Assembly (NCBI GenBank): GCA_021155905.1
Contig: JAJNBG010000011.1
Span: 104,355-168,354, forward strand
From: Bacteroidota bacterium
Lineage (GTDB): Bacteria > Bacteroidota > Bacteroidia > B-17B0 > Aurantibacillaceae
Length of the DNA: 64,000 bases
Direction: 5' to 3'
Part shown: piece after piece, positions 18,181 to 26,887 of the stretch
Position numbering within the stretch: position 1 is the stretch's first letter
Layout: every line of letters begins with the position of its first letter
Program-made: the position numbers and the translations under genes
Notes under the pieces: model-generated
The model's database searches: none
Told to the model about the DNA's origin: nothing
What the model saw: the letters and a program-made list of their open reading frames with translations, nothing else

Positions 18181-19158
18181 GTGAGTAACACCGTAGACCA
18201 AATAAAGGCGCCTATTAACAGGCATATGGATGAGTTTGAAGTGAAGTTCAAACAGTCTATGAAAAGCAGCGTGCCTTTATTGGATAAGATTACAAATTAC
18301 ATTGTCAAACGTAAAGGGAAACAGATTCGCCCGATGTTTGTGTTTTTAAGTGCCCAGAGCGCCGGGGAAATTAACGAAAGTACCTACAGAGCTGCATCTC
18401 TAATCGAATTATTACATACTGCCACCCTGGTGCATGACGACGTGGTGGACGATAGTAACGAGCGGCGGGGATTTTTCAGCGTCAATGCTTTATGGAAAAA
18501 TAAGATCGCTGTCCTGATCGGGGATTTTTTATTGTCAAGCGGGTTACTTTTATCCTTAGATAATAATGATTTTCATCTTTTAAAGATTGTGAGTAATGCC
18601 GTGCGCGAAATGAGTGAGGGCGAGTTGCTTCAAATTGAGAAGGCAAGGAAACTGGATATTTCTGAAGAAGTATATTTTGAGATCATCACCAAAAAAACGG
18701 CTGCTTTAATTGCTGCCTGTTGCGCTGCCGGAGTTGCATCGGTTACCAACGATGAGAAGGTGATTAATCAATTCAGAGAATTTGGGATCAACACCGGTAT
18801 CGCTTTCCAGATCAAAGATGACCTGTTTGATTTCGGGGACGATACTTCCATTGGTAAACCGACCGGCATTGATATCAAAGAAAAGAAAATGACTTTGCCT
18901 TTGATTTTTGCTTTAAATAATAGCACCTGGTTGGAAAAAAGAAGAATCATTAATATTGTCAAAAATCACAATAACGATCCTGTCAAAGTTTCGGAAGTGA
19001 TTAACTTCGTTATTCAAAAAGGCGGCATTCAATACGCAGAAAAAATCATGCACACCTATAAAGAAAAAGCGCTTTCGCAGTTAAATTCTTTACCGGACAG
19101 CCCATCAAAACAAAGTTTAATTCAATTAGTAAATTATTCCATCGAAAGAAAAAAATAA
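18181..19158 (+). CDS. Polyprenyl (octaprenyl-type) diphosphate synthase
   Basis: A 325-residue trans-prenyltransferase that condenses isopentenyl diphosphate units onto an allylic diphosphate, giving the side chain of menaquinone or another polyprenyl chain. The first Asp-rich motif is LVHDDVVDDSNERRG; the second region reads FQIKDDLFDF followed by GKPTGIDIKEKKMTLPL, as in class I polyprenyl synthases. GTG 18181 gives the expected N-terminus. The isoprenoid precursor enzyme Dxr is encoded further along in the window. It lies 3 bp upstream of the MORN-like lipoprotein gene on the same strand. Confidence 0.9.
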   Translation: MSNTVDQIKAPINRHMDEFEVKFKQSMKSSVPLLDKITNYIVKRKGKQIRPMFVFLSAQSAGEINESTYRAASLIELLHTATLVHDDVVDDSNERRGFFSVNALWKNKIAVLIGDFLLSSGLLLSLDNNDFHLLKIVSNAVREMSEGELLQIEKARKLDISEEVYFEIITKKTAALIAACCAAGVASVTNDEKVINQFREFGINTGIAFQIKDDLFDFGDDTSIGKPTGIDIKEKKMTLPLIFALNNSTWLEKRRIINIVKNHNNDPVKVSEVINFVIQKGGIQYAEKIMHTYKEKALSQLNSLPDSPSKQSLIQLVNYSIERKK

Positions 19159-19161
19159 CCC

Positions 19162-19656
19162 ATGTACAAATTATCTTTATATGCCAGTCTTTTATGCGTG
19201 TTCGTTTTGTTTTCAAAATGTAAAAACAATGGCGCTTCTGCGATAGAAGGTTCTAAAAACGATTCACTTGCGGCAATCGCAAAAGGAGACTCTCAAAAAA
19301 TAGCCGGCGAATTGAGTAAATATTTAATTGTCCCGCCAGATACGGATTATACCGGCGACTACATTGATAAGTATCCAAATGGCGTCATCAAATTCACCGG
19401 ATTTTTCAGGTTTGGTGAACGTCACGGTGAATGGATGGCTTTTTATGAAAATGGTTTGAGATGGAGCGATTGTTTTTATGATAAAGGTAAAAAACATGGA
19501 GCGACGACAGTTTACCACCCAAATGGAAAACTATTTTATTCGGGGTGGTACAAGAATGATTTAAAAGATAGTCTGTGGTTGTTTTATGATAGTCTTGGTA
19601 AAGAAGTAGACAGACGTGCCTACAGGGAAAACGTTGAAACCGGCCTGGTTTACTAA
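19162..19656 (+). CDS. Lipoprotein with MORN-like (YwqK-type) repeats
   Basis: A 164-residue exported protein. A hydrophobic N-terminus ending FSKC (Cys20) looks like a lipoprotein signal. The C-terminal half contains repeats of the type YPNGVIKFTGFF-x-GERHGEW and HPNGKLFYSGWYKND, matching the toxin-antitoxin YwqK / MORN-like repeat family, which is abundant in Bacteroidota; the antitoxin label comes from one member and should not be taken literally. Starts 3 bp after the polyprenyl synthase. The stop overlaps that of the convergent downstream gene. Confidence 0.78.
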   Translation: MYKLSLYASLLCVFVLFSKCKNNGASAIEGSKNDSLAAIAKGDSQKIAGELSKYLIVPPDTDYTGDYIDKYPNGVIKFTGFFRFGERHGEWMAFYENGLRWSDCFYDKGKKHGATTVYHPNGKLFYSGWYKNDLKDSLWLFYDSLGKEVDRRAYRENVETGLVY

Positions 19657-21194
19657 ATATTCTGCCTTCTGATTTTTATCGCTTCTGCAAAACTAATAGT
19701 ATGAATCTTTGAGTCGAGCCATGCATAAAAGTTGAAGTACTCCAGAGCATTTTTTTCATATTTATCTTTAAACACTTTTTCAAGTTCTTCTTTAAATTTG
19801 ATATAAGTCTCTTTTTGCTTGCTATCACGCTTGGATAACGCAATTTTTTTGAAATATTCAAGAAATACAGACTCGAACTTGTATTGTTTTTCCTGCTGTG
19901 TAAAAAAACGAACACTTGACTTGAAGATATAAGACAACAGATCGTCGTTACCTAATTCAAAATGAACGATCAGGTTAATAAGTTTTGAGATCCGGATGAT
20001 ATCCTGGCGAAGGTCTTCATAATTGGTATTAATGATTTTGTTCAGCCAGTGTAATGCTTTGTTATACTCGCCAACACCGAAATAAACCATACTGATGGTA
20101 TGGTATATTCTTACCAGGTCTTCGTTGTTGATTTTGGTTTCGTATTTATCAAGCCCTTTAATTACATGAGGAATAACTTGAGTGGCTTTGTCATGCTGAC
20201 CAATGTAGCAATACAATACCATTTCGGTAATGTAGGATTGGGTAAAAATAGTAATCTGAAGATCAGTGGCTTTGAACATTTCATTTAATGCCAGTGATTT
20301 CAGTTTATCAATCATTTTGAAACCATCATTATACTGTTTTTTGATGGCACAATATCTCACCAGGTAGCCGTGGGACACAATGTAATAATACGGCATTTCT
20401 GAAATAATTTCCGGCTTATTTTCAAGTTCAATAATTAAATCAGAAAGGGATTTATGCACCTCATCCATTTCGTTTAAAAGCATATTTGCAACACCAATAA
20501 TGAACAAAAAGATGATCCTGGATTTGTTGGATAAAAATCCTTGCTGGTTTGCAAAGCGTTTTGTTTCCTTGATGATATCGGTGATCTCCTTGACGTCCTC
20601 TTTGCTTCTGGCAATCATTAATTTTGAAGAAAGCGAGTTTAATTTTGCCAGTTGCAGCTCATAAGCTGCGAAATTTTCAATTTTATTAAAGAGATCATTT
20701 TCTTCTTCAATCAATTCATCCAATGTCCGATAATTAATCTCTCCAAAATGTGCTTCCATATCGACCAAGACTTTTTCAAGCTCCACAATTTCAAGTAAGC
20801 TGTAGAACAGTTCATAGTCATGCGCCATTTTTTTAACGATGCTCAGTTGCTTCCTGGATTGTTTGTATAAGGATTTATTGAAAAGGAGCTGTATGTTTTT
20901 TATTTCCTCATCGATTCGGGCACTGGCGCTTGTTTCCTGGCGGTGAAATCTAAGACTTTTAAGGATGTGATGTAATAGCTGATTTTTTTCAGATGCAAAA
21001 TGCTGAACAAAAACCTCATTTTTAAAATGAGTTTTCACCTGTTCTTCATCATAGTCGTCTTGCTTTTGAATAAAATTGTAAAGTTTTATATAATTTTTTT
21101 CGCCCTGTTGCAATGATGAAAGTAACTTAAATTTTTTCTCCTCCTCTGGGGTAAGAGATTTGATAATATCGAATAACTGATTGGTTGGTTTCAT
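19653..21194 (-). CDS. Helical-repeat (TPR-like) hypothetical protein, paralog of the upstream gene
   Basis: A 513-residue soluble protein with no signal peptide and a nearly all-helical, Lys/Glu/Leu-rich sequence. Helix pairs such as YNKALHWLNKIIN near residue 365 resemble TPR units. It is clearly paralogous to the gene just upstream (6 bp away): both begin with a LFD-[IL]-[IV]-KSL block and share the pattern SASxxIxxEIxNIxxLFxKxxYKQxRKxL near residue 90-120. Function unknown; a protein-interaction scaffold is the most that can be said. The 3' end overlaps the convergent lipoprotein gene by 4 bp. Confidence 0.78.
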   Translation of the reverse strand: MKPTNQLFDIIKSLTPEEEKKFKLLSSLQQGEKNYIKLYNFIQKQDDYDEEQVKTHFKNEVFVQHFASEKNQLLHHILKSLRFHRQETSASARIDEEIKNIQLLFNKSLYKQSRKQLSIVKKMAHDYELFYSLLEIVELEKVLVDMEAHFGEINYRTLDELIEEENDLFNKIENFAAYELQLAKLNSLSSKLMIARSKEDVKEITDIIKETKRFANQQGFLSNKSRIIFLFIIGVANMLLNEMDEVHKSLSDLIIELENKPEIISEMPYYYIVSHGYLVRYCAIKKQYNDGFKMIDKLKSLALNEMFKATDLQITIFTQSYITEMVLYCYIGQHDKATQVIPHVIKGLDKYETKINNEDLVRIYHTISMVYFGVGEYNKALHWLNKIINTNYEDLRQDIIRISKLINLIVHFELGNDDLLSYIFKSSVRFFTQQEKQYKFESVFLEYFKKIALSKRDSKQKETYIKFKEELEKVFKDKYEKNALEYFNFYAWLDSKIHTISFAEAIKIRRQNI

Positions 21195-21200
21195 TTTAGT

Positions 21201-22754
21201 TTAATTTAACCAAGCTTTGGCATATTTCTTTTTCATTAACTGATCCATTGGCGTATTGCTGATCTTTGATTCAATGTAAACTTCAATGTCAAAATAAAAG
21301 CTCACATTTTTTTCATGGGGGTCTTTCATTACATCTTCCAGGTCCTTTTTGAAACTCAGGAATATTTCTTTTTCGTTAGTCTTGTTTTTTATTTTGAGCT
21401 CAGATAATTTTTCAAAATAGGAAAGGATCAGTTTTTCGGTTTTAAAATAGGAGACCTGGGTTTTATAATAATTTTTAATAGTAGATATGATATATCCCAA
21501 CTGTTTAAAATTATTTAATTCGTAATGCAGCCCAATGTTTAGAATCCTGGCAAAGGATTGCAGATCTTCCCTCAACAGGTTATTCCCTTCGTTTAGGATC
21601 AGGCCAATATAGTGTTGCGCTTTTTCATAGTTGCCAAAGTAGGTATTCATGATGGCAATATTGTAATAAAAGACAAGCTCTTCTTCTTTGCTGATTTTAC
21701 TCTTGTATTCAGTCAATCCTTTTTCAATTTCTTCAACATTGGCAAGAGATTCTTTTTGATATCCGCTGTTTGTATTGATGGTCAGTTTTCCATTTAAAAC
21801 GGATGTAAAGATTTTTAATTGCAGGTCGGTTGTATTGAAGGCTTTGAGGTTTGCTTTTTCTTCTATTTGTTTAATTCGCAGGGCGCATGTTTTGTATTTT
21901 TTTTCTTCGTATGCGATATTTACCAGGTTATTTAAGGTAGTTAAATAACGACTTGGCATTTCTTCAATGAGTTCCTTGTGATCATCCATGATCTTCAGTA
22001 GAAGTTCACATTCTTCTTCCCTGCTTTGATTATCCTGGCAACGACAGAATAGGATTGAACGACAATGGTGATAGATAATTAACGCTTTTTTTGATTTTAT
22101 AGATTTGTCATTTTTAAGCAAAGGTGAGTTTAAAAAGGAATTAATGACCTCCATATCCTCTTCGGTTTTAGCTTTATTTTTTTGACGTGTATTTAAATTT
22201 ATCTTAGAATATAAAAGTGTATAGGTTCCGAGGTTTTTTGCTTTTTCTATAACCGTTTGCTCTTCTTTTACCAGTTCTTCAATGGTATTATGCTTGATGT
22301 TAAATTGGGTTTCAATTGAAATAAGTAGTTTTTCAAGCCCTATCAATTCAAGAATAAAATGGAAACGCTCAAAGCGATAAGCTTCCTGTTTTTGCTTATT
22401 TAAAATCTTGCGGCATTGCTTATACTGAGCTTTGTCGAACAGGTTTAAAATATTAGTGATCTCGTCCTTTATAATATAGGACGCGCTGCTTTCTGCGTGA
22501 AAAGAGCGTAAACATTTTAAAATGAAATTATAAAGGTTATCGGAGATCTGGCTTTTAATATTGAGTGCTTCATCCTTTGATTTTTTCGTGAAAAAGTCTT
22601 CCCGGAAATCAGTGGCAACTTCAATGGTGTTGAACAAGGTAATGAGATTAGGGTTCAAATCGCTTGCAGATGCCGTGAGTTTCAAAAACCGTTTTTCTGA
22701 TTTAGATAAAGATTTAACTAAATCAAATAAGTCCCTATTTGAAATTAAGTTCAT
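21201..22754 (-). CDS. Helical-repeat (TPR-like) hypothetical protein, first of a tandem paralog pair
   Basis: A 517-residue soluble helical protein. Start ATG 22754 is preferred over a TTG at 22763, because it aligns with the start of the paralog. Shared features with the downstream copy are the KSLSKSEKRFLKL-type N-terminal block, the Ser-Ala-Ser segment followed by IKDEITNILNLFDKAQYKQ, and a late motif YFGNYEKAQHYIGLIL that matches YFGVGEYNKALHWLNKII in the paralog, a TPR-like helix pair. No catalytic motif is visible. The pair forms a two-gene operon. Confidence 0.78.
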   Translation of the reverse strand: MNLISNRDLFDLVKSLSKSEKRFLKLTASASDLNPNLITLFNTIEVATDFREDFFTKKSKDEALNIKSQISDNLYNFILKCLRSFHAESSASYIIKDEITNILNLFDKAQYKQCRKILNKQKQEAYRFERFHFILELIGLEKLLISIETQFNIKHNTIEELVKEEQTVIEKAKNLGTYTLLYSKINLNTRQKNKAKTEEDMEVINSFLNSPLLKNDKSIKSKKALIIYHHCRSILFCRCQDNQSREEECELLLKIMDDHKELIEEMPSRYLTTLNNLVNIAYEEKKYKTCALRIKQIEEKANLKAFNTTDLQLKIFTSVLNGKLTINTNSGYQKESLANVEEIEKGLTEYKSKISKEEELVFYYNIAIMNTYFGNYEKAQHYIGLILNEGNNLLREDLQSFARILNIGLHYELNNFKQLGYIISTIKNYYKTQVSYFKTEKLILSYFEKLSELKIKNKTNEKEIFLSFKKDLEDVMKDPHEKNVSFYFDIEVYIESKISNTPMDQLMKKKYAKAWLN

Positions 22755-22824
22755 AAATAGCAATACAATTTTAACAGAATATTATAGAACTCCTAATTGC
22801 CCCTTCTAATTAACTAAAATTAAT

Positions 22825-22832
22825 TAACTTTA
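22825..22832 (+). promoter_or_regulatory. -7-like box (TAACTTTA) upstream of the M1 peptidase
   Basis: Seven of eight positions match TAnnTTTG; it ends 16 nt before ATG 22849, in the short divergent intergenic region. Confidence 0.4.
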
Positions 22833-22848
22833 TTTAAAAATTGCTCCC

Positions 22849-25263
22849 ATGAAACTGATTTATTCTTTGCTTTTTATTGTATTCCTATTTAATAAGTCGA
22901 TCCTGGCTCAAAGGATCAATTGTCAGTCTCATAAGTCTTCGGCAACTGTGTCTTCCATTTACTATTCTCCTGAGAACCTCAGGAGCGATACCATGGATGT
23001 AATAAAATACACCATCAATCTTGACATCACTGATTTTACGAATAAAAGAATCAAAGGAAACACAGTAATCCGGTGTGCCCCGAAAATGAATAGTCAGGCT
23101 GGTATCAGTCTTGATCTTTTAAAGATGAGTATAGATAGCGTTACCCAGAATTCTACTTTATTAACCTATGCTTACAATGATACCTTATTGCGGGTTAATT
23201 TTTTGATGCCATTGAACACCACTGATACGACGAATATCATCGTTTATTACAATGGTATCCCGCAGGGCGATCCTGCTGGTTGGGGCGGTTTTTCATTCAG
23301 TGGAAATTATGCTTATAACTTAGGTGTAGGCTTTGGCGCCAACCCTCATAATTATGGAAGGGTTTGGTTTCCCTGTTTCGATAATTTCGTGGAAAAGTCT
23401 CTTTATGAATTTAATATTACCACCAATATTGCGAAAACGTCTTTTTGCAATGGAGCACTCATGTCTGATGTAGTTAATGGAAGTGTGCATACCCGTCAGT
23501 GGATTTTAAACAAAGAGATTCCTTCATATCTGGCATCAGTTGCTGTCGCTGACTACACGCAGGTTAACTGGAATGTCAACGCCGCGAACGGGAATCTGCC
23601 GATTGTTTTGGCAGCCAGGCCAAGCGACACTACTGCCTTGAAAAATGGATTTATACATTTATCAAACGCCATTCTTGGTTATGAAAATTATTTTGGTCCT
23701 TATGTCTGGAACAGAGTAGGATATTGTTTAGTGCCTTTCGGAAGCGGAGCTATGGAACACGCCACAAATATTTCTTACCCGCAGGCAGCAACCTCCATTG
23801 CGTATGAATCTGAATTAATGGCACATGAGTTATCCCATCATTGGTGGGGAGATTTAATGACATGTGAAACCCAGGAAGATATGTGGCTCAATGAAGGTAT
23901 GGCAAGTTATAGTGAGCGTCTGTTTTTGGAATGGACCTATAACTATACCCGGTATATAAACGAAGTGAAAATCATACACGATGAGTTGATTAAATTTGTT
24001 CACCTGAAGGAGAAAGGTTTCAGGGCCATTTCCGGAATCCCTCATGCATATACTTATGGAGATCATGTGTACAGGAAGGGAGCAGACGTTGCCCATACAT
24101 TAAGAAGTTATATGGGAGATACCGCTTTCTTTGCAGGCTTGAAATACGTACTTCAACAAAAAGCATATAAGAACATGAACAGCCTTGAGTTCAGGGACCT
24201 GTTACAAACTTCATCCGGACAAAACCTTGTTCCGTTTTTTGATAACTGGGTAATGAATGGTGGCTGGACTCATTTCTCAATTGATTCTGTTAAAACCAGT
24301 GGAACATCAGCGCCATTTACGTCTGTGGTTTATGTGAAGCAAAAATTGTTTGGAGCTCCTGCTTTGTATTCTAACGTGCCACTTGAAGTTACATTTATGA
24401 ACAGCGCCTGGAACAAAGAGGTAAAAAAAATATCTATGTCCGGGGCAAGCCAGTCGTTTACGGTTAATACAAATTTAAATCCGGTATTCGCAGGTATGAA
24501 TGTCGGTTCAAAAATCAGCGACGCCATTTCATCGGAATTTAAAACCATTAAAACCAATGCCACTAACACATATACATTGGGTCGGGCAACATTTATTGTC
24601 TCCAATAAAGGAATTGATTCTTCTTACATTAGAGTGGAACATAATTTCGCAGCGCCTGATCCCTTCAAAAACAATCCCTACAATTTCCGGTTAAATACTC
24701 AGCATTACTGGAAAATTGATGGCATTCTTTCCCCGGGTTTCGCATCGAAATTGAGACTCAATTATGATGGTAACAAAACTATGTCCGGGAATAGTTATTT
24801 GGATACCTGTTTAACAGTGGTGAATGGAGACAGCATTATTTTGTTATACAGAAAAAATGCCGCTGATGACTGGAGAGAGGTAACGGGATACACTAAATTC
24901 AAGATCTCACCAAGAACCGGCTTTTTTACAGTAGATTCATTAAAACTGGGAGAGTATGTTTTCGCGAATGGCCAAAGTAATATTTTAACCGGTGTAAGAG
25001 ATGTAGAGAAAAATAAAGATATACAACTGTTACTGTTTCCAAATCCAAGTTCTTCCGTTTTAAATTTGAAAATTGGTAATTACAAAATGAGTGCTTCAGC
25101 AAGCTTTGAAATAGTTGATATGCAGGGAAGAGTAATTAAGAGCTTTCCTGCATTGAGTCTTGAGAGTAAGCTGGATATTTCAGACTTAGTCAAAGGGCAG
25201 TATATTCTGAACCTTTTAGATAAGAACAAAACGATAATCAGTAAGCCATTTATGGTGGAATAA
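22849..25263 (+). CDS. Secreted M1-family aminopeptidase with T9SS type A sorting domain
   Basis: An 804-residue exported zinc metallopeptidase. A signal peptide (1-20, ending ILAQ) is followed by an M1 N-terminal beta domain, the exopeptidase motif GAMEH (variant of GAMEN) and the zinc site H326-E-L-S-H330 with E349 exactly 18 residues further on (WLNEGMASY). The C-terminus (LLLFPNPSSSVLNLKI ... GQYILNLL ... KPFMVE) is a type A T9SS sorting domain, so the enzyme goes to the surface or medium, presumably to use peptides. The stop codon directly abuts that of the convergent next gene. Confidence 0.92.
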   Translation: MKLIYSLLFIVFLFNKSILAQRINCQSHKSSATVSSIYYSPENLRSDTMDVIKYTINLDITDFTNKRIKGNTVIRCAPKMNSQAGISLDLLKMSIDSVTQNSTLLTYAYNDTLLRVNFLMPLNTTDTTNIIVYYNGIPQGDPAGWGGFSFSGNYAYNLGVGFGANPHNYGRVWFPCFDNFVEKSLYEFNITTNIAKTSFCNGALMSDVVNGSVHTRQWILNKEIPSYLASVAVADYTQVNWNVNAANGNLPIVLAARPSDTTALKNGFIHLSNAILGYENYFGPYVWNRVGYCLVPFGSGAMEHATNISYPQAATSIAYESELMAHELSHHWWGDLMTCETQEDMWLNEGMASYSERLFLEWTYNYTRYINEVKIIHDELIKFVHLKEKGFRAISGIPHAYTYGDHVYRKGADVAHTLRSYMGDTAFFAGLKYVLQQKAYKNMNSLEFRDLLQTSSGQNLVPFFDNWVMNGGWTHFSIDSVKTSGTSAPFTSVVYVKQKLFGAPALYSNVPLEVTFMNSAWNKEVKKISMSGASQSFTVNTNLNPVFAGMNVGSKISDAISSEFKTIKTNATNTYTLGRATFIVSNKGIDSSYIRVEHNFAAPDPFKNNPYNFRLNTQHYWKIDGILSPGFASKLRLNYDGNKTMSGNSYLDTCLTVVNGDSIILLYRKNAADDWREVTGYTKFKISPRTGFFTVDSLKLGEYVFANGQSNILTGVRDVEKNKDIQLLLFPNPSSSVLNLKIGNYKMSASASFEIVDMQGRVIKSFPALSLESKLDISDLVKGQYILNLLDKNKTIISKPFMVE

Positions 25264-26874
25264 TTACCTGATCAGGTCTGAAATGACAATTTTTTTACAG
25301 AGGAGTTTTTCGGTGAAATGATACACCGACGCGTAATACAATTCAGCGGAGACGTTTGTGAGATCAATCATAAAGTTATTATCACCGGCCTTTGCTTCCA
25401 GAAGATGTACTTCAATTAATTGCCCAAGGGTATTGTGAATTTGCAGTTCCAGTGTTTGGTCTGTCGGGCTATTTAAAATTATTCCTATTTTTTTAGAGCC
25501 GTCGTTTGCAATTGCAATCTTGCCTTTTGCATTGTTACATGGTTCAACGGCAATAGTTTTAAGTAGCGTTGTCTGGTTATTGTGATCTGTTTGTGATAAA
25601 CGAAAATAATTAATTTCGGATGAAATGGAAGTCCCAATAAATTTATAGCAGTTTTTGATATGAGAAGTTCCGTTCCCGTAAATGTTTCCAATAGTAATAT
25701 AATCTACATTATTGATCGACTGTTCAATGGTAAAGTAACTATTGTTTTTTTCCGAAGCCGTGCACCATTCTATCACAACGTCATTACTATGGCAAACCCC
25801 ATCATAACTTATCAGTTCAATCGGCAAAGGCGATAAGGATAAAGACAGAATCCAGGGACAAAACGAGGATTGACTCACCGCTGTGATAGATCCCACACCG
25901 ATTGTGACTGAAGGCGCACTACCGATTGTTGCATTATTTGGCAGCCAACCTGTGCCGTCCCAGTGTTGTGCGCCAATTAATCCGTTTGGCACATACAATG
26001 CATCATTTAATGTATTTTCCGAACCTCTGTAGCTGAAGGTTAGATCTGCTGTAATCGGATCGCTGTTACTGATATCCCACCATCTGTCAATTACCGAAGG
26101 AATAGTTCCGTTAGCCAATGTGGAAGAGTTAGTTGAAAACATATGTACAACTGGAGCTACATTGCTGGCGCCGGCCCAGGGTGTATTATCTGAGGGTGTA
26201 TGTCGTGTTGATACGTCTACATAAGCGGCGGTGTTCGTCATTGTCGATGTAATGTTAAACGTAAAAGGAATATAATCTCCGTCAACTCCAAATGGATAAA
26301 TTTTGGATCCACCAGCTGTTCTATGATACCATCGGATAATACTTGGGTTCACAGTACTTGATGTTTCGCTGATAATATAACCGCTCGAGCGACTAATTGC
26401 GCCGGTCGAACTATTGGTAATGTCTAATCTGTTTGCGTTTAAATCCAGTGTTGAAGAACCCAATGATAAAATACCCGAATAAGTAGATTGACCTCCAACA
26501 GTTGTACTGCTCACAGCCAACGTTTTAATACCATTTCCGGCCAAAGATAAATTGTAAAAGGCGCTGGGGTTAGTACCTCCGATCGTTTGTGTTGATCCTG
26601 CTAAAATTACCAAGCCTGCATCTGTAGTGAATGCGACATTTGATGAATTGTTAAGCCAGTTACCTTCAAGGGCAATGGTTGAAGTTGAATTAGGTATGAT
26701 GGAACCTGAAGCCTGACTGGTATAATGACCATCCGGCCCGTCAATATATAGTTGAACAGAGCCAATGAGGGTAATGCTCCCGCCGTTATTAACAAGTCCC
26801 TGAGCCAAACATTGGGCAGGTAACAAGCCGATGAAGAAAATGGTTTTAAAGAAATTATACAAATGCCGACTCAT
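25264..26874 (-). CDS. Secreted T9SS-type protein of unknown function
   Basis: A 536-residue exported protein. Residues 1-25 form a signal peptide (LPAQCLAQG). The central part is Ser/Thr/Gly-rich beta structure (repeats of the type LSLGSSTLDLNANRLDI). Near residues 350-440 lies the LPIEL-x-SYDG ... WCTASEKNNSYFTIEQS ... NYFRLSQTD module found just before sorting domains in many Bacteroidota exported proteins, also present in the 30748 gene. The C-terminal part (LELQIHNTLGQLIEV) is a divergent sorting domain. It follows the repeat protein by 13 bp, suggesting one operon. Confidence 0.78.
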   Translation of the reverse strand: MSRHLYNFFKTIFFIGLLPAQCLAQGLVNNGGSITLIGSVQLYIDGPDGHYTSQASGSIIPNSTSTIALEGNWLNNSSNVAFTTDAGLVILAGSTQTIGGTNPSAFYNLSLAGNGIKTLAVSSTTVGGQSTYSGILSLGSSTLDLNANRLDITNSSTGAISRSSGYIISETSSTVNPSIIRWYHRTAGGSKIYPFGVDGDYIPFTFNITSTMTNTAAYVDVSTRHTPSDNTPWAGASNVAPVVHMFSTNSSTLANGTIPSVIDRWWDISNSDPITADLTFSYRGSENTLNDALYVPNGLIGAQHWDGTGWLPNNATIGSAPSVTIGVGSITAVSQSSFCPWILSLSLSPLPIELISYDGVCHSNDVVIEWCTASEKNNSYFTIEQSINNVDYITIGNIYGNGTSHIKNCYKFIGTSISSEINYFRLSQTDHNNQTTLLKTIAVEPCNNAKGKIAIANDGSKKIGIILNSPTDQTLELQIHNTLGQLIEVHLLEAKAGDNNFMIDLTNVSAELYYASVYHFTEKLLCKKIVISDLIR

Positions 26875-26887
26875 TGAAATAAATATA

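Noticed and set aside
19162..19656. Toxin-antitoxin system with the MORN-like lipoprotein as antitoxin
   Set aside because: No toxin partner gene adjacent; the family name alone is not evidence, and the protein is exported.
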